From: Pseudomonadota bacterium
Lineage (GTDB): Bacteria > Pseudomonadota > Gammaproteobacteria > Legionellales > Legionellaceae
Reading direction: 5' to 3'
Assembly (NCBI GenBank): GCA_020051095.1
Contig: JAGVJN010000041.1
Coordinates: forward strand, 124,001-188,000
Length of the DNA: 64,000 nucleotides
The position numbers and the translations under genes are program-made. Below, piece after piece: positions 50,889-59,780 of the stretch. Numbering within the stretch: position 1 is the stretch's first letter; each line of letters begins with the position of its first letter. A model generated the notes under the pieces. It saw only the letters and a program-made list of their open reading frames with translations. It ran no database searches and had not been told where the DNA came from.

Positions 50889-53831
50889 ATGCCCTCATTA
50901 CCCGGTTTAACCTATTTAGCTAACTATCCCACCAAAGACCTGTGGCGATTATTTGTCGATGGGCGGTTTTGGGCCAAAGAAAAGGGTTGGGAAGGCTATG
51001 AAAAAAGGGAGGCTGGTAGTCTCAGTGCAGGACTTGAAAGTTTATTCTACTTTGCTATGAAAGCGAATGAGACCAAAGATTTCGCCATTAGCGTGGAGTT
51101 AATCAAAGAAATTCATGCTCGCTGCGGCAAAGGTGTGACTGAATTAGAAGATAAAAGTCCCGGAGAACCACGAGATCATGAAACCGTATCATTTGCAATT
51201 CCTGCCAGTAAAGCAACGTCCAAAGGCGTTGCCGAGTTATTAGGCATTGAATTTTTAATGAAAAATGCAGAATTTGGCCCAGGAACTCCCTCTGTTTTTG
51301 CAGCTCATATCAGCACCAATCAATTAGAAGAAGCGAAAAAAAAACCCCATAATATCGACAACCTAGGATTAGCTATCTACCAACAAATGGTCCTAGATGG
51401 TTACGAGAATAGCACGCATTTTTATATCGCACCAAGAGACAACGTCGAAGAAATACTTCATTTTTTAACCGCTTCTTACAATAAAGAGATACAACAAGCC
51501 GACACACTTGATAAAAAAATAACGATCATCGCAAGGTATACGAAATATTATGAAATACTGCATCCTTTCAAAGATGCCAATGGCAGAACGTTCGTGAATA
51601 TCTTGATGAATATCATGTTAATGAAAGAAGGCTTGCCGCCTGCGACGTTCTATGAACCAAATGTCTTTGATCTGTATAGTAGTGAAGAACTAGCCCACGT
51701 CATCAAAGAGTCTATGTATAATACACTTCACATCATTGACGCCCATAAGACCAGCCAAAAACTATCACTCTACGGTTTTCAAGAAAGCGCTAGTTCCAAT
51801 TTTTTAGATGTATTCAAAAGCCCATCCTACGCCACATTAACGACTAACAAGAAAGCCCATTCAACGATAGAGGTCGATGACAAAGCGGTATTAACCGTAT
51901 TTTCTTCGCTGGGGAAAGATTACCCACTCCATTGGGCAGTTGTGTATGAAACAGGGGACGGGATACTGGCTGACATTATTTCAAACAATAAAAAAGACAT
52001 TAACCGCATTATCCCAGAGGGTGCACCGCCACTGTATGTAGGAAGGACACCCTTGCATATTGCCACCCTAACCAACAATAAAACCATGTTTGATCTGCTA
52101 CTTAAAAATGGGGCAGATAGTACCGCTCAAGACTATTCCAGCAAAACAATTTTGCATTACATCGCCGAATATAATAACCCCGAGCTATTGGTTGGCAATG
52201 CCTCTATCTTAAAAAATTTCAAATTACTGAGCGCTCAAGATCAGCAAGGTAAAACAGCCTTGCACTACGCTGCCGCTTCTGGAAATAGTGACTTAATTAA
52301 AATGTTATTAATCGATAATCCCGATTACCTCAATAAGCAAGATAAAGACCAGAAAACCGCATTGCATTATGCCGCGGAAGCCGGCAACCTAGAGCTTGTT
52401 CAATTATTGATTACCACTGGAGCCAAAGTCGATGTGACTGATTCGGCTGGCCATTCTCCCATGTCACTTGCTTGTAAAACCAAACAAAAAGCGGTCATGA
52501 CCACCTTGATTGATACGGGCCCTCGAATCGATGAAACAACCTTGTCACTCTTAGCCAATCACAAGGATATTGAAATGTTTAATAGGATGCTTACTAAAAT
52601 CCCTGGTTTATTAAAGGACGAAACAACATTTCGATATGCCCTCGCCCTGGGAGACCCTGACATTGTGGATCGTTTTCTATCTGCTGGCATGGATATCAAT
52701 ACCGTTTTTAGTAGTGATGGCTCAACACCGATATTAAAAGCAGCCTTGTTCAACTATTCTAAGTTGATAGCGTTTCTTGCCAAAAAAAATGCCAACGTCA
52801 ATATCACATTCCCCAGTGGTGAGAATCTATTTCATATTATCGCTATTTCGTCAAAACCCGAGTTAATTATTGAAGGGTTGAAGATGAAAGAAGCGCCTAC
52901 CTTGCTTTTCCAACAAAATAAAGCGGGGGAAAGTCCTATTATCCGCTTAGCCAGAAACCGTAGTTTATTACCGATTATCAAGCATAACATTGATTTAAAA
53001 GCCCCTGTGGATAACAAAGGCAATACGATCCTCCATGCTGCCATGGTCAATTTAGATATCCCGGCCATCGAAGCTATTTTGACAAAGGAACCCTCCTTGA
53101 TTAATAGCACCAATTCAAAAGGACAAACGCCACTTTGTTATGCTATTGAAAACATGAGTGACTATAAAATATCGAGCAGTCAAAAAGAGCTGATTGACCT
53201 TAACCAACGATTAGCCACTTATAAAGTGGATTTCACAGCAAAAGATAGTTCTGGAAATACAGCGATAGATTATGCCATTGCCAGAGGTTGGTTCCGTTAT
53301 AGCCTCTCTCTCATAACACAGAATGACAAACCCAAATTGCGCCCAGCGATTAACTACTTAGAAAGCCTTACCGAATCAAATTTTAGTCGAACCAAAGATA
53401 CCTTCAAAAAAACCTTGCTTTCTCAATTGAGCGATAATCCAATCGTTGCGGCAACGCAATTAGATGAATTATATCGGGACATTCTGCAAAATCGCATTAA
53501 AGTGCCACAAAACTATAAGCAAGCCTCGATTTTAGACTTCTTTTCAAAAGCGACTCCCGAACAAGTTGTCCACAACGAGATTTTGAAACAAATAGACTCA
53601 GCTTATCGAAATACAATTATAGAAATCCCTTCCTATCTGGCTTCCGATAGCATACGCGATCACAATAAAAAAGAGGAAATCATAGCCTTACTGCCCGACT
53701 ATTTAAGACAACATAAACTTGCTCAAAACATATCATTAACGCAGGTGAGAGACTTACAATCGCAATGCTATGAAGCAATAGAGTCTAAATCCGAGAAAAC
53801 ACAAAGTAACGTTAATCTTCGCCATCACTAA
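50889..53831 (+). CDS. ankX: AnkX-like Fic-domain phosphocholine transferase with ankyrin repeats
   Basis: 980 residues. Fic domain about 60-300 with the catalytic HPFKDANGRT at 225-234, using D-A-N-G-R as in L. pneumophila AnkX (catalytic His229). About 340-830 are ankyrin repeats, e.g. RTPLHIATLTNNKTMFDLLLKNGAD, KTALHYAAASGNSDLIKMLL and KTALHYAAEAGNLELVQLLI. A helical tail follows. AnkX moves phosphocholine from CDP-choline onto Rab1 and Rab35 in the host cell after Dot/Icm translocation. The start has no clear ribosome site; a tataat lies at 50851-50856. The divergent neighbour is the Lem3-like eraser, 252 bp away. Confidence 0.85.
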   Translation: MPSLPGLTYLANYPTKDLWRLFVDGRFWAKEKGWEGYEKREAGSLSAGLESLFYFAMKANETKDFAISVELIKEIHARCGKGVTELEDKSPGEPRDHETVSFAIPASKATSKGVAELLGIEFLMKNAEFGPGTPSVFAAHISTNQLEEAKKKPHNIDNLGLAIYQQMVLDGYENSTHFYIAPRDNVEEILHFLTASYNKEIQQADTLDKKITIIARYTKYYEILHPFKDANGRTFVNILMNIMLMKEGLPPATFYEPNVFDLYSSEELAHVIKESMYNTLHIIDAHKTSQKLSLYGFQESASSNFLDVFKSPSYATLTTNKKAHSTIEVDDKAVLTVFSSLGKDYPLHWAVVYETGDGILADIISNNKKDINRIIPEGAPPLYVGRTPLHIATLTNNKTMFDLLLKNGADSTAQDYSSKTILHYIAEYNNPELLVGNASILKNFKLLSAQDQQGKTALHYAAASGNSDLIKMLLIDNPDYLNKQDKDQKTALHYAAEAGNLELVQLLITTGAKVDVTDSAGHSPMSLACKTKQKAVMTTLIDTGPRIDETTLSLLANHKDIEMFNRMLTKIPGLLKDETTFRYALALGDPDIVDRFLSAGMDINTVFSSDGSTPILKAALFNYSKLIAFLAKKNANVNITFPSGENLFHIIAISSKPELIIEGLKMKEAPTLLFQQNKAGESPIIRLARNRSLLPIIKHNIDLKAPVDNKGNTILHAAMVNLDIPAIEAILTKEPSLINSTNSKGQTPLCYAIENMSDYKISSSQKELIDLNQRLATYKVDFTAKDSSGNTAIDYAIARGWFRYSLSLITQNDKPKLRPAINYLESLTESNFSRTKDTFKKTLLSQLSDNPIVAATQLDELYRDILQNRIKVPQNYKQASILDFFSKATPEQVVHNEILKQIDSAYRNTIIEIPSYLASDSIRDHNKKEEIIALLPDYLRQHKLAQNISLTQVRDLQSQCYEAIESKSEKTQSNVNLRHH

Positions 53832-53851
53832 GGGAGATCTAGGTAGTGCCT

Positions 53852-53922
53852 CAATATAATTTCCTTCATTTTCCTTCTCCCCAGACATGGGGAGAAGGTG
53901 CCCAAAAGGGCGGATGAGGGGT
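53852..53922 (+). repeat. Dispersed palindromic repeat, family R1, copy C
   Basis: tcaatataatttccttcat, ccttctcccc-agacat-ggggagaagg hairpin, tgcccaaaagggcgga, gaggggttgatgaa. Very close to copy B at 39143. It follows the AnkX-like gene by 20 bp and may end its transcript. Confidence 0.75.
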
Positions 53923-54091
53923 TGATGAATCGAATGTTATTATTTTGATGAGTAGCAGATTCTGCTTGAGATGCTTATAAAAAATTTTTTCCTAGTCTAC
54001 GCTAGTAACGCAACCAAAACATACTTTCTCAACGGGATGTGTATCTCAAAAAATGGCTAGTTTGCTTAAGGCTAATTAGACATTGCTTGGG

Positions 54092-54649
54092 TTATACCAT
54101 CACTCTTAAGCCAACCGAAGTTAAAATCATCGCTGGCACATTACCCCCTTTAGAGCTGCCATTCACTTGCACGGTTAACAACAAGTTTCGTGTCAAAGCC
54201 GTATCACCACCCACACCACCGTATAAAGCAACTCGGGTATGTGTGCCTGTGACAATGCCGGCATTATTGAGGGTATGATGAACCCAGGCAGGTCCGATTT
54301 TTGCGAAAAGATGTACCGAATTTACCAACGGGTAAATCCCTTTGATAACCGCATCTATCACATGATTTTCGCTACCTGTTGGGGGCCTTAGTCCTCCTCC
54401 AAAGGTTTCATCGGTGTGTTGGGTAAACCCGGCTTCCACCGCCCAATTGGGATCAAACTGATAACCCCCATTGACATTCCAGCCAACGCCATCATTGTTA
54501 TCATTCCCTGAATTAATCACTTTTTCTTTAATGTAGGAATAACCGATGTTTCCTTCGATATAGATTCCGAGTAGGTCTTGGTTTATGGCAAACCCAGAAG
54601 CACTGAACAACATGAGTGCACTGCCCATCCACAATACTGATTTTTTCAT
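54092..54649 (-). CDS. OmpA-like/opacity-type outer-membrane barrel protein
   Basis: 185 residues from ATG 54649 (agga 8 nt upstream); the frame is open 22 codons further, but that start would bury the signal peptide MKKSVLWMGSALMLFSASGFA. Strands of a small barrel follow: LGIYIEGNIGYSYIKEK, VGWNVNGGYQFDPNWAVEAGFTQH, VHLFAKIGPAWVHH, RVALYGGVGGDTALTRNLLLTVQ and a final ILTSVGLRVMV. This is the eight-strand OmpA/OmpX-like surface barrel. Exact role unknown. Confidence 0.75.
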   Translation of the reverse strand: MKKSVLWMGSALMLFSASGFAINQDLLGIYIEGNIGYSYIKEKVINSGNDNNDGVGWNVNGGYQFDPNWAVEAGFTQHTDETFGGGLRPPTGSENHVIDAVIKGIYPLVNSVHLFAKIGPAWVHHTLNNAGIVTGTHTRVALYGGVGGDTALTRNLLLTVQVNGSSKGGNVPAMILTSVGLRVMV

Positions 54650-54859
54650 ATCCTTAATCCTAAAACACATCACCATTATGCCAAAAAAATTGTACCACAA
54701 CCTGATAAAGCGCATGTGATTAGGAGAAACGTGGTGGCAAGTAAGAAACGCTTATTCATAAATTTCCTTATTAATTTTTATTTTTGCAGTTTTAAGCGTT
54801 AGATAATCTCATATCTCCTATCATTTGACAAACTAGAATTTGCTCTTTGGATGGGCATA

Positions 54860-54894
54860 AAAAAATCCCGGAACATGGAATACCGGGATTTTTT
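54860..54894. terminator. Bidirectional intrinsic terminator
   Basis: Perfect 12-bp stem aaaaaatcccgg (54860-54871) / ccgggatttttt (54883-54894) with an 11-nt loop. The A run and T run make it work on both strands. It serves the minus-strand gene that ends at 54935. Confidence 0.85.
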
Positions 54895-54934
54895 AAAATG
54901 ACAAAAAAAGGAAGTGTTGCTAGTTAATATTTGA

Positions 54935-56266
54935 TTACAAGCAATTCGCAGTCGCATATGCTGCAGAAGTAGCAAGACCCGCCGCGTTTAAAGGCGGTGG
55001 AAGGAATATTGATCCACCGATTCCAGCGAGCGCTAACCCACAGTTTTTTGCTTTGGTCGCTTCACCTTTCACTTCATTGATCTGTTGCTCAGCGGTTGTT
55101 TTAACCTGTGTAACTTCTTGTTGAAGCTCTAAAATTTTAGCATCACTGACTTTTTTCGCAGCTTGCATTTTCGAATCAACGTCTTTCATAATGCTTTCTC
55201 GTATTTGCGATTCAAAGGCAAATAACGGATCATATTGAGTCACTGTGCCTGTATTTGGTGTATTGGCTGAAGTCGATGTATCGCTGTCAACAAACGTGCT
55301 CGTTGTTGAGTAGGGCACGTCTATAAATGGCTGATCATAGCAATACCGGCTATCCATCGTATAGTTGGTAAGTGTCACATTGGCATCCATGGGTGGGTAT
55401 AGTGGGCACATTCCATCAGAAGGCAGGTCATTACCAACGCTTGCAGTCCCAAAAGCATTCCTGCCGATTTGAACAGCAGCTGTGGCGGCTAGCAACACCA
55501 CGAACGCCTTGCCAACGGTAGACCAAGAAGGCATGTAGCTGCCAACGGTAGACAACGAAGAAGGCAGATAGTTTTGATACCAGCTTTGGCTTGATTTGGT
55601 TTCTTCACTAGTTTGCCCATCTAAAGTGCTTGGTGTGCTAACAGGCGAAGCGGTGGTACTTTGGGGTGAAGTTGTTCCTGAATCCAATTTTTCTTCTTCA
55701 TCATTTTCTTCTTCATCATTTTGTTCTTCATCTTGTGGAGATTTAGCAGGCGTTTGATCCTCCTCGCCTTCTTGTTGAGAGTTATTCCCAAGCTTTAACT
55801 CATCATCCTCATTGGCACCCTTTTTGGGGTCGGCCAAAAGCAAACTGCCCATTAGGCTGGGCGAAGAACTTTCTAGCTCACTCTCAAGAACTTCCTTACC
55901 CCCTAAAGTCGCCTGAGGCGTATCGGTTAACTCTTTAACGGTCGCGCTTTGTTTGAAAATACGGTTATACACGAATTTTGTCAGCGCAAACCCTGCTGTT
56001 AATAGTCCAGCCACTGCAATGGCAGAACCCACTGTGATTGCAATTGCCGCAGCAGGTGCTGCCACCAATCCAAAACCGATAGGAAGCAGCCCTAGGCCAA
56101 TAATAGTTGCTACCACAGCGACAGATAAAACTAAGAAAGTAAGAAATCCAGCGTAGTAGGGATGCTCTGAGAACCATTTGCGAAAGTTATTAAAAAATCT
56201 GGCATAAAATGGTGTTGTTTCAACTGGCTGATAATCGTTTTCAGTGAATGATGGTGAATTTGGCAT
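54935..56266 (-). CDS. Effector-like membrane protein with acidic low-complexity region and coiled coil
   Basis: 443 residues. A helical hairpin near the N-terminus (about 38-96: FLTFLVLSVAVVATIIGLGLL ... IAVAGLLTAGFALTKFV) is followed by an acidic linker (EEDQTPAKSPQDEEQNDEEENDEEEKLD) and a Ser/Thr/Pro stretch. Next come a short hydrophobic segment near 253-266, a Tyr/Cys-rich part (CPLYPP, YCYDQPF), a coiled coil (about 355-410) and a hydrophobic end. The paired membrane hairpin plus coiled coil recalls Legionella effectors that insert in vacuole membranes. The DNA for the acidic part has repeated gaagaagaa-type units. No family recognised. Confidence 0.6.
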   Translation of the reverse strand: MPNSPSFTENDYQPVETTPFYARFFNNFRKWFSEHPYYAGFLTFLVLSVAVVATIIGLGLLPIGFGLVAAPAAAIAITVGSAIAVAGLLTAGFALTKFVYNRIFKQSATVKELTDTPQATLGGKEVLESELESSSPSLMGSLLLADPKKGANEDDELKLGNNSQQEGEEDQTPAKSPQDEEQNDEEENDEEEKLDSGTTSPQSTTASPVSTPSTLDGQTSEETKSSQSWYQNYLPSSLSTVGSYMPSWSTVGKAFVVLLAATAAVQIGRNAFGTASVGNDLPSDGMCPLYPPMDANVTLTNYTMDSRYCYDQPFIDVPYSTTSTFVDSDTSTSANTPNTGTVTQYDPLFAFESQIRESIMKDVDSKMQAAKKVSDAKILELQQEVTQVKTTAEQQINEVKGEATKAKNCGLALAGIGGSIFLPPPLNAAGLATSAAYATANCL

Positions 56267-56469
56267 AATCTTCTCTAGTAATTAAACAGGTTGATGGATT
56301 TTGGCCAGCGATTATACAAACAAAACCTTAAGGTTTTATTAAGAGCACGGTGATTTATTATGAGTCAGCTATGTGCGGGACAAAATGCATTACTCCAGTC
56401 GTTGCTAAGCTCTGGGTGGCAATGACATCAAGATTAATTTATTCCTGGCACAAGGAATCGTCTTCGCCA

Positions 56470-56545
56470 ATGCTCCCCGTATTCCGGCCAAAGGCCTTCA
56501 TACGGGCTACTTTTAAAATGTAGCCCGCATGCAACAAAGTGGAAT
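56470..56545 (+). repeat. Dispersed repeat, family R2, cleaner copy
   Basis: cgtattccggccaaaggcc-ttcatacgggctact pairs internally, and tagcccgcatgcaacaaagtggaatgcggg follows. It matches 15333-15391 and the hairpin core at 41608-41634. A further inverted pair (ggtgaagccgag 56561-56572 / ctcggcttcgcc 56637-56648) lies just after. These repeats account for much of the 56267-56776 gap. Confidence 0.6.
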
Positions 56546-56776
56546 GCGGGAATTACTTGGTGAAGCCGAGACATTCTTATTTTTTGTCCTGCACAGAGAT
56601 GAGTCAGAATTGTGCCGGCCAAAATTAAAAAAGGCCTCGGCTTCGCCGATTCTCTTTTGTCCGGTAGAAAGGTTAACGTATTTTTATACCCGCCTATCTC
56701 CTAACCGATTGAAAAAAAGCTTGTTCCTTAGAAAGTTCTGACTTATTCTTAATTTTTTAAGAAGTTAGGATAGCGT

Positions 56777-57148
56777 ATGTTAAACAAAATAATGGGTTTC
56801 ATTTTTGTAGTACTATTTGTGTCGAGTAGCTATGCTCAAAACACGGAAGAACTGGTTGAATACTCTCATCAATTTCATCCGAATAAAATGGAATCCTTCA
56901 GCAACCCGTTTTTTTGGTCTGTCAACGCTGAATGCCGGGTAAAATTAGATAATCAATCCGCCACATTTCGAGCACTTGTGAAAAATCAAAGCGGCACGGT
57001 AAACGGCCAACCTGTGAAAGAAGGTCAAGAAATCACCATGACCGTTAGCGATGGCCAGTCTATCACCGTATCAGCCTCAGGTTGGGCAACCGTCGAAGTC
57101 ACCGATTTAAGCGCCTTCCCTGTCACCGTTACTTGCAAATTGATTTGA
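56777..57148 (+). CDS. Small exported orphan protein
   Basis: 123 residues with a signal peptide (MLNKIMGFIFVVLFVSSSYA, cleaved before Q-N-T) and ttagga upstream. The mature part is a beta-rich domain of about 100 residues with two cysteines (AECRVK near the start, VTCKLI at the end) that could close it as a single disulfide. A central SGTVNGQPVKEGQEITMTVSDGQ resembles a hairpin of a small binding domain. No family recognised; likely periplasmic or surface. Confidence 0.6.
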   Translation: MLNKIMGFIFVVLFVSSSYAQNTEELVEYSHQFHPNKMESFSNPFFWSVNAECRVKLDNQSATFRALVKNQSGTVNGQPVKEGQEITMTVSDGQSITVSASGWATVEVTDLSAFPVTVTCKLI

Positions 57149-57180
57149 AATATACCCGCAATCAGTTGCTAAGAACCTAT

Positions 57181-57582
57181 CTACTGCATTTGCTTACTCG
57201 TCGAGCTATCTTGTTTCAAGGGTTTTGGCTTATCTGGCGCTGGATTGGTTGAAACTCTTGGGACAACGATATCTTGACCAAACGTTTTTTTAATCCTTAT
57301 TTCACCCGGTTGTAATATACTCGACTGACCATTCGCTCTGCGACAACGTTGGGTGTGGCATTTCATTTTACAAACGCTTTGGATACACCCATAACATCCC
57401 CAATTATCCCAGCAGCAAGCCCAGGTCCCCTCGACTGTTGAGGTAAAGGTTCCGCCTGCAAGCTCACACACGCCTTTCATATCAGAATTTGTCCCACCGG
57501 TATTCGGAGCCGAATATAGGGGGTTTGACAGAAGAATGAAGAGAAAAACGAAACATTGACTTGCGGTCCTTAAAAAAGCCAT
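57181..57582 (-). CDS. Cysteine-rich exported protein
   Basis: 133 residues. The ribosome site is near-perfect (aaggaggtg, 5 nt before ATG). A signal peptide (about 1-24, CFVFLFILLSNPLYS) precedes a core with nine cysteines in about 42 residues (CELAGG, ACCWDNWGCYGCIQSVCKMKCHTQRC), a spacing like small disulfide-knotted secreted proteins, then a Pro/Lys-rich tail. The strong ribosome site suggests high expression. No family recognised. The last Cys cluster could also bind metal. Confidence 0.65.
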   Translation of the reverse strand: MAFLRTASQCFVFLFILLSNPLYSAPNTGGTNSDMKGVCELAGGTFTSTVEGTWACCWDNWGCYGCIQSVCKMKCHTQRCRRANGQSSILQPGEIRIKKTFGQDIVVPRVSTNPAPDKPKPLKQDSSTSKQMQ

Positions 57583-57644
57583 GATTCACCTCCTTGGAAT
57601 CGTACTCTCTAAGTATGGCAAACTCCTATCAATATTCAACAGAA

Positions 57645-57769
57645 CTTCTAAATAACTTCCTTCATTGTTCCCCTCTCCCCGGAAACGGGGAGAGAGTGAG
57701 AGAGGGGTTTTTGAAATGAAATTATATCGTGATGTGTGGCACCGAGTGCCTAAAATGTTCACGAAAAAC
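57645..57769 (+). repeat. Dispersed palindromic repeat, family R1, copy D (long form)
   Basis: cttctaaataacttcc, hairpin ccctctcccc-ggaaac-ggggagag, gaggggtttttgaaatgaaatta, and a second module tgatgtgtggcaccgagtgcctaaaatg ending in acgaaaaa. The second module is shared with copy E (63286) but missing from copies A-C, so long and short forms exist. Confidence 0.75.
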
Positions 57770-57800
57770 ATGTTTAGCGAAAAGACTGGCAAGAGGGAAG

Positions 57801-58607
57801 TTAGTGAGCGTGCTGTGATGCAAGAAACTCATCGATGTATTGATTACAAAGAGCTGGTTCTTCAATACCCGGTGTATGACCTGCATTGGGAATATATTTC
57901 AGAATAGAATGGTCGATATGTTGATGAATTAGTTTAGCCCGTTCCGGTGGTGTAACCATGTCATTGTCTCCCACCATTATCAACGTAGGGCAGCGAATAT
58001 TGGCTAATTCAGACTCAACCCCTTTTCGGTTTAAGACCCCGTCAACTGCTTTTATCACTGTTTTGGGGTTTGCTTCAATTTCTCGCTTCCAAAATTCATA
58101 CTGGTCGCGCCGAGCATTATCATTTCGAAAATTATCGGCAAAATATATTTTCATCACCTTTCGAGAAACAGATTTCATGCCAAATAACTTTAGAAGGAGT
58201 ATCAAAACCTTATATTTCAATGAGTAGGGCTCAGCTTGTGCCGAGGTTCCCATCAAAATTAACGATTGAATTAAGTCAGGTCTTCTTGCAGCCACGCGCA
58301 AACCGATAAAACCGCCCATCGATAGTCCGACAAAATGGACTTTCCCAAATCCGAGGCGCTCAATTAGCTGGATAGTATCATCACATAAACTGTCCATATC
58401 ATACCCTGCCTCCGTCACTTCAGACCGACCCTGCCCTCGATGATCATAAGTGATCACACGGTATTTCTTCTTAAGATGTTCAACTTGCGCTTGAAATACT
58501 TTCCCCGACCATAATAGCCCATGTGAAAACAAGATGGTTTCTTCTCCATCCCCTTGAATATCATAATAGTAATAGCAACCATTCACAATTAAGACGACCA
58601 TTGCCAT
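57801..58607 (-). CDS. Alpha/beta-hydrolase
   Basis: 268 residues. Canonical features: oxyanion FSHGLL (27-32), the VITYDHRGQGRS loop (51-62), nucleophile elbow VGLSMGGF (Ser96), acid in TLIMVGDNDMVTPPE and the catalytic His in IPNAGHTPGIEEP. A helical lid lies between about 125 and 190. The family covers esterases, lactonases and haloperoxidase-like enzymes, so the substrate is open. ATG 58601 has a slightly better ribosome site. Cytoplasmic, no signal peptide. It overlaps no neighbour. Confidence 0.85.
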   Translation of the reverse strand: MAMVVLIVNGCYYYYDIQGDGEETILFSHGLLWSGKVFQAQVEHLKKKYRVITYDHRGQGRSEVTEAGYDMDSLCDDTIQLIERLGFGKVHFVGLSMGGFIGLRVAARRPDLIQSLILMGTSAQAEPYSLKYKVLILLLKLFGMKSVSRKVMKIYFADNFRNDNARRDQYEFWKREIEANPKTVIKAVDGVLNRKGVESELANIRCPTLIMVGDNDMVTPPERAKLIHQHIDHSILKYIPNAGHTPGIEEPALCNQYIDEFLASQHAH

Positions 58608-58645
58608 TCCAACAAATCACTCTGCCGTAATTATAGAACATTAGA

Positions 58646-58687
58646 CTCTGTACAGGACAAAAAACACAGAACTAATACGTTCCCGTG
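58646..58687 (+). repeat. Left end of MITE family M2
   Basis: ctctgtacaggacaaaaaacacagaactaatacgttcccgtg matches the left end of the element at 428-614 (ctctgtactggaccaaaacacagaaccaattcgtgcccgtg). No right half is visible, so this is a solo end. It lies just upstream of the small helix-turn-helix gene. Confidence 0.6.
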
Positions 58688-58749
58688 ATTATTCATAATT
58701 CCTTAAGCTTCAGTCATTAAACTATAAGAAAAGCTAACAGGAGAAGACC

Positions 58750-58992
58750 ATGTCAAATAAAAAACTCACTGAAAGACTAAATAACGAGTTAGATGTGCTT
58801 GGTGTGCCTGAATTAATGACCCAACGCGTGCATGCTTGCTCTAAGATGTTCAAGCTTCCTAAATTTAAAGTGGAAGCCATGCTATCTGGCATCAGCGCTT
58901 TTGATGCTAACGCCATTGAAAAAGTCGCCAACGAGCTGGATGTCAGTAAAGAGTGGCTGCTTGGCTATAGTAATGAAAAAACGAAACATTAG
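58750..58992 (+). CDS. Small helix-turn-helix protein
   Basis: 80 residues with a strong ribosome site (caggag). The sequence fits a short XRE/Cro-like fold: FKLPKFKVEAMLSGISAFDANAIEKVANELDVSKEWLLGY, where the last helix resembles the end of phage-repressor-like HTH domains (V-x-x-x-W-L-L-x-G). No ligand domain, no antitoxin partner and no phage genes nearby. A strong terminator follows at 59048. Probably a DNA-binding regulator of its own or a distant gene. Confidence 0.6.
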   Translation: MSNKKLTERLNNELDVLGVPELMTQRVHACSKMFKLPKFKVEAMLSGISAFDANAIEKVANELDVSKEWLLGYSNEKTKH

Positions 58993-59047
58993 GGAATGCC
59001 CTAGTGTCGTTTCTTGATCTCCACTGAGTCCAACTTCTTAAAAACAA

Positions 59048-59070
59048 AAGGCCGAGCAATGCTCGGCCTT
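59048..59070. terminator. Intrinsic terminator between the HTH gene and the convergent PNPOx-like gene
   Basis: Perfect 10-bp stem aaggccgagc (59048-59057) / gctcggcctt (59061-59070) with a 3-nt loop, followed by attttat; on the other strand an A-rich run precedes it. It can serve both convergent genes. Confidence 0.85.
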
Positions 59071-59095
59071 ATTTTATCAAAAATCGTCTTGCCTG

Positions 59096-59674
59096 CTACG
59101 GTTTTACTTTTGGATAGGCATAGTTAGAATGGTCCACTTTCCATTGCCCCTTGCCATCTTTGACATAATGAACATAGCTTGTTTGAACCATGTCCTTAGA
59201 CTTATCTGTTATAGCAAACTGAGCAGAAACCGGTACTAATTCATATTCATAGAACTTCGCTTTGTTTTGTGTATCTTTAATCCGTGTTTTAGCCAAGCCT
59301 TTGCCTTTGACTTCGCCAGTCACTTTTATTTGAATATGCTCGTTGCCAACGCTCCATACAAATAATAAAGAAGCTTTTGAATTTTCCCTCATATGCGTTA
59401 CTTTAGCCGTATTCGTGTGGGTTGCAAACAGGAAACCTTTATCCGAGACACCTAAGATGTGCATCATTCTTTGATGTGGATATCCTGCATTATCAATGGT
59501 AGCGAGCGATGCGTGCTTTAAATGAAGAACTTGATGTTTTTTCGCATAGTCGAACCAACGCTGGTATTCATTGATAGGGTTAGTTGAATTTTTAGTTAGC
59601 ATCCCAGTCATATCGCTGGCGTGCAAATTGAAGGACAGAAACAACGAACAGACTACTAAGAGTAATTTTTTCAT
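59096..59674 (-). CDS. Exported pyridoxamine 5'-phosphate oxidase-like (split-barrel FMN) protein
   Basis: 192 residues from ATG 59674 (agga 7 nt upstream; a GTG one codon earlier is possible). A signal peptide (MKKLLLVVCSLFLSFNLHAS) precedes a split-barrel domain with ASLATIDNAGYPHQRMMHILGV, GFLFATHTNTAKVTHMRENSKASLLFVW and EHIQIKVTGEVKG, which match the FMN-contact strands of PNPO-type oxidases. PdxH itself is cytoplasmic and about 210-230 residues; the C-terminal substrate signature of PdxH is not clear here. An exported flavin-binding or haem-utilising relative seems more likely. Substrate unknown. Confidence 0.75.
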   Translation of the reverse strand: MKKLLLVVCSLFLSFNLHASDMTGMLTKNSTNPINEYQRWFDYAKKHQVLHLKHASLATIDNAGYPHQRMMHILGVSDKGFLFATHTNTAKVTHMRENSKASLLFVWSVGNEHIQIKVTGEVKGKGLAKTRIKDTQNKAKFYEYELVPVSAQFAITDKSKDMVQTSYVHYVKDGKGQWKVDHSNYAYPKVKP

Positions 59675-59780
59675 CACAAATTCCTTTTATTGTATTAGAT
59701 TCCATCTATAACTTAGACCTTTCATTTGAACTTTGCAAGCAACTGTTCACCTATTTGTTATCAAGATAAAATAAACGAGT

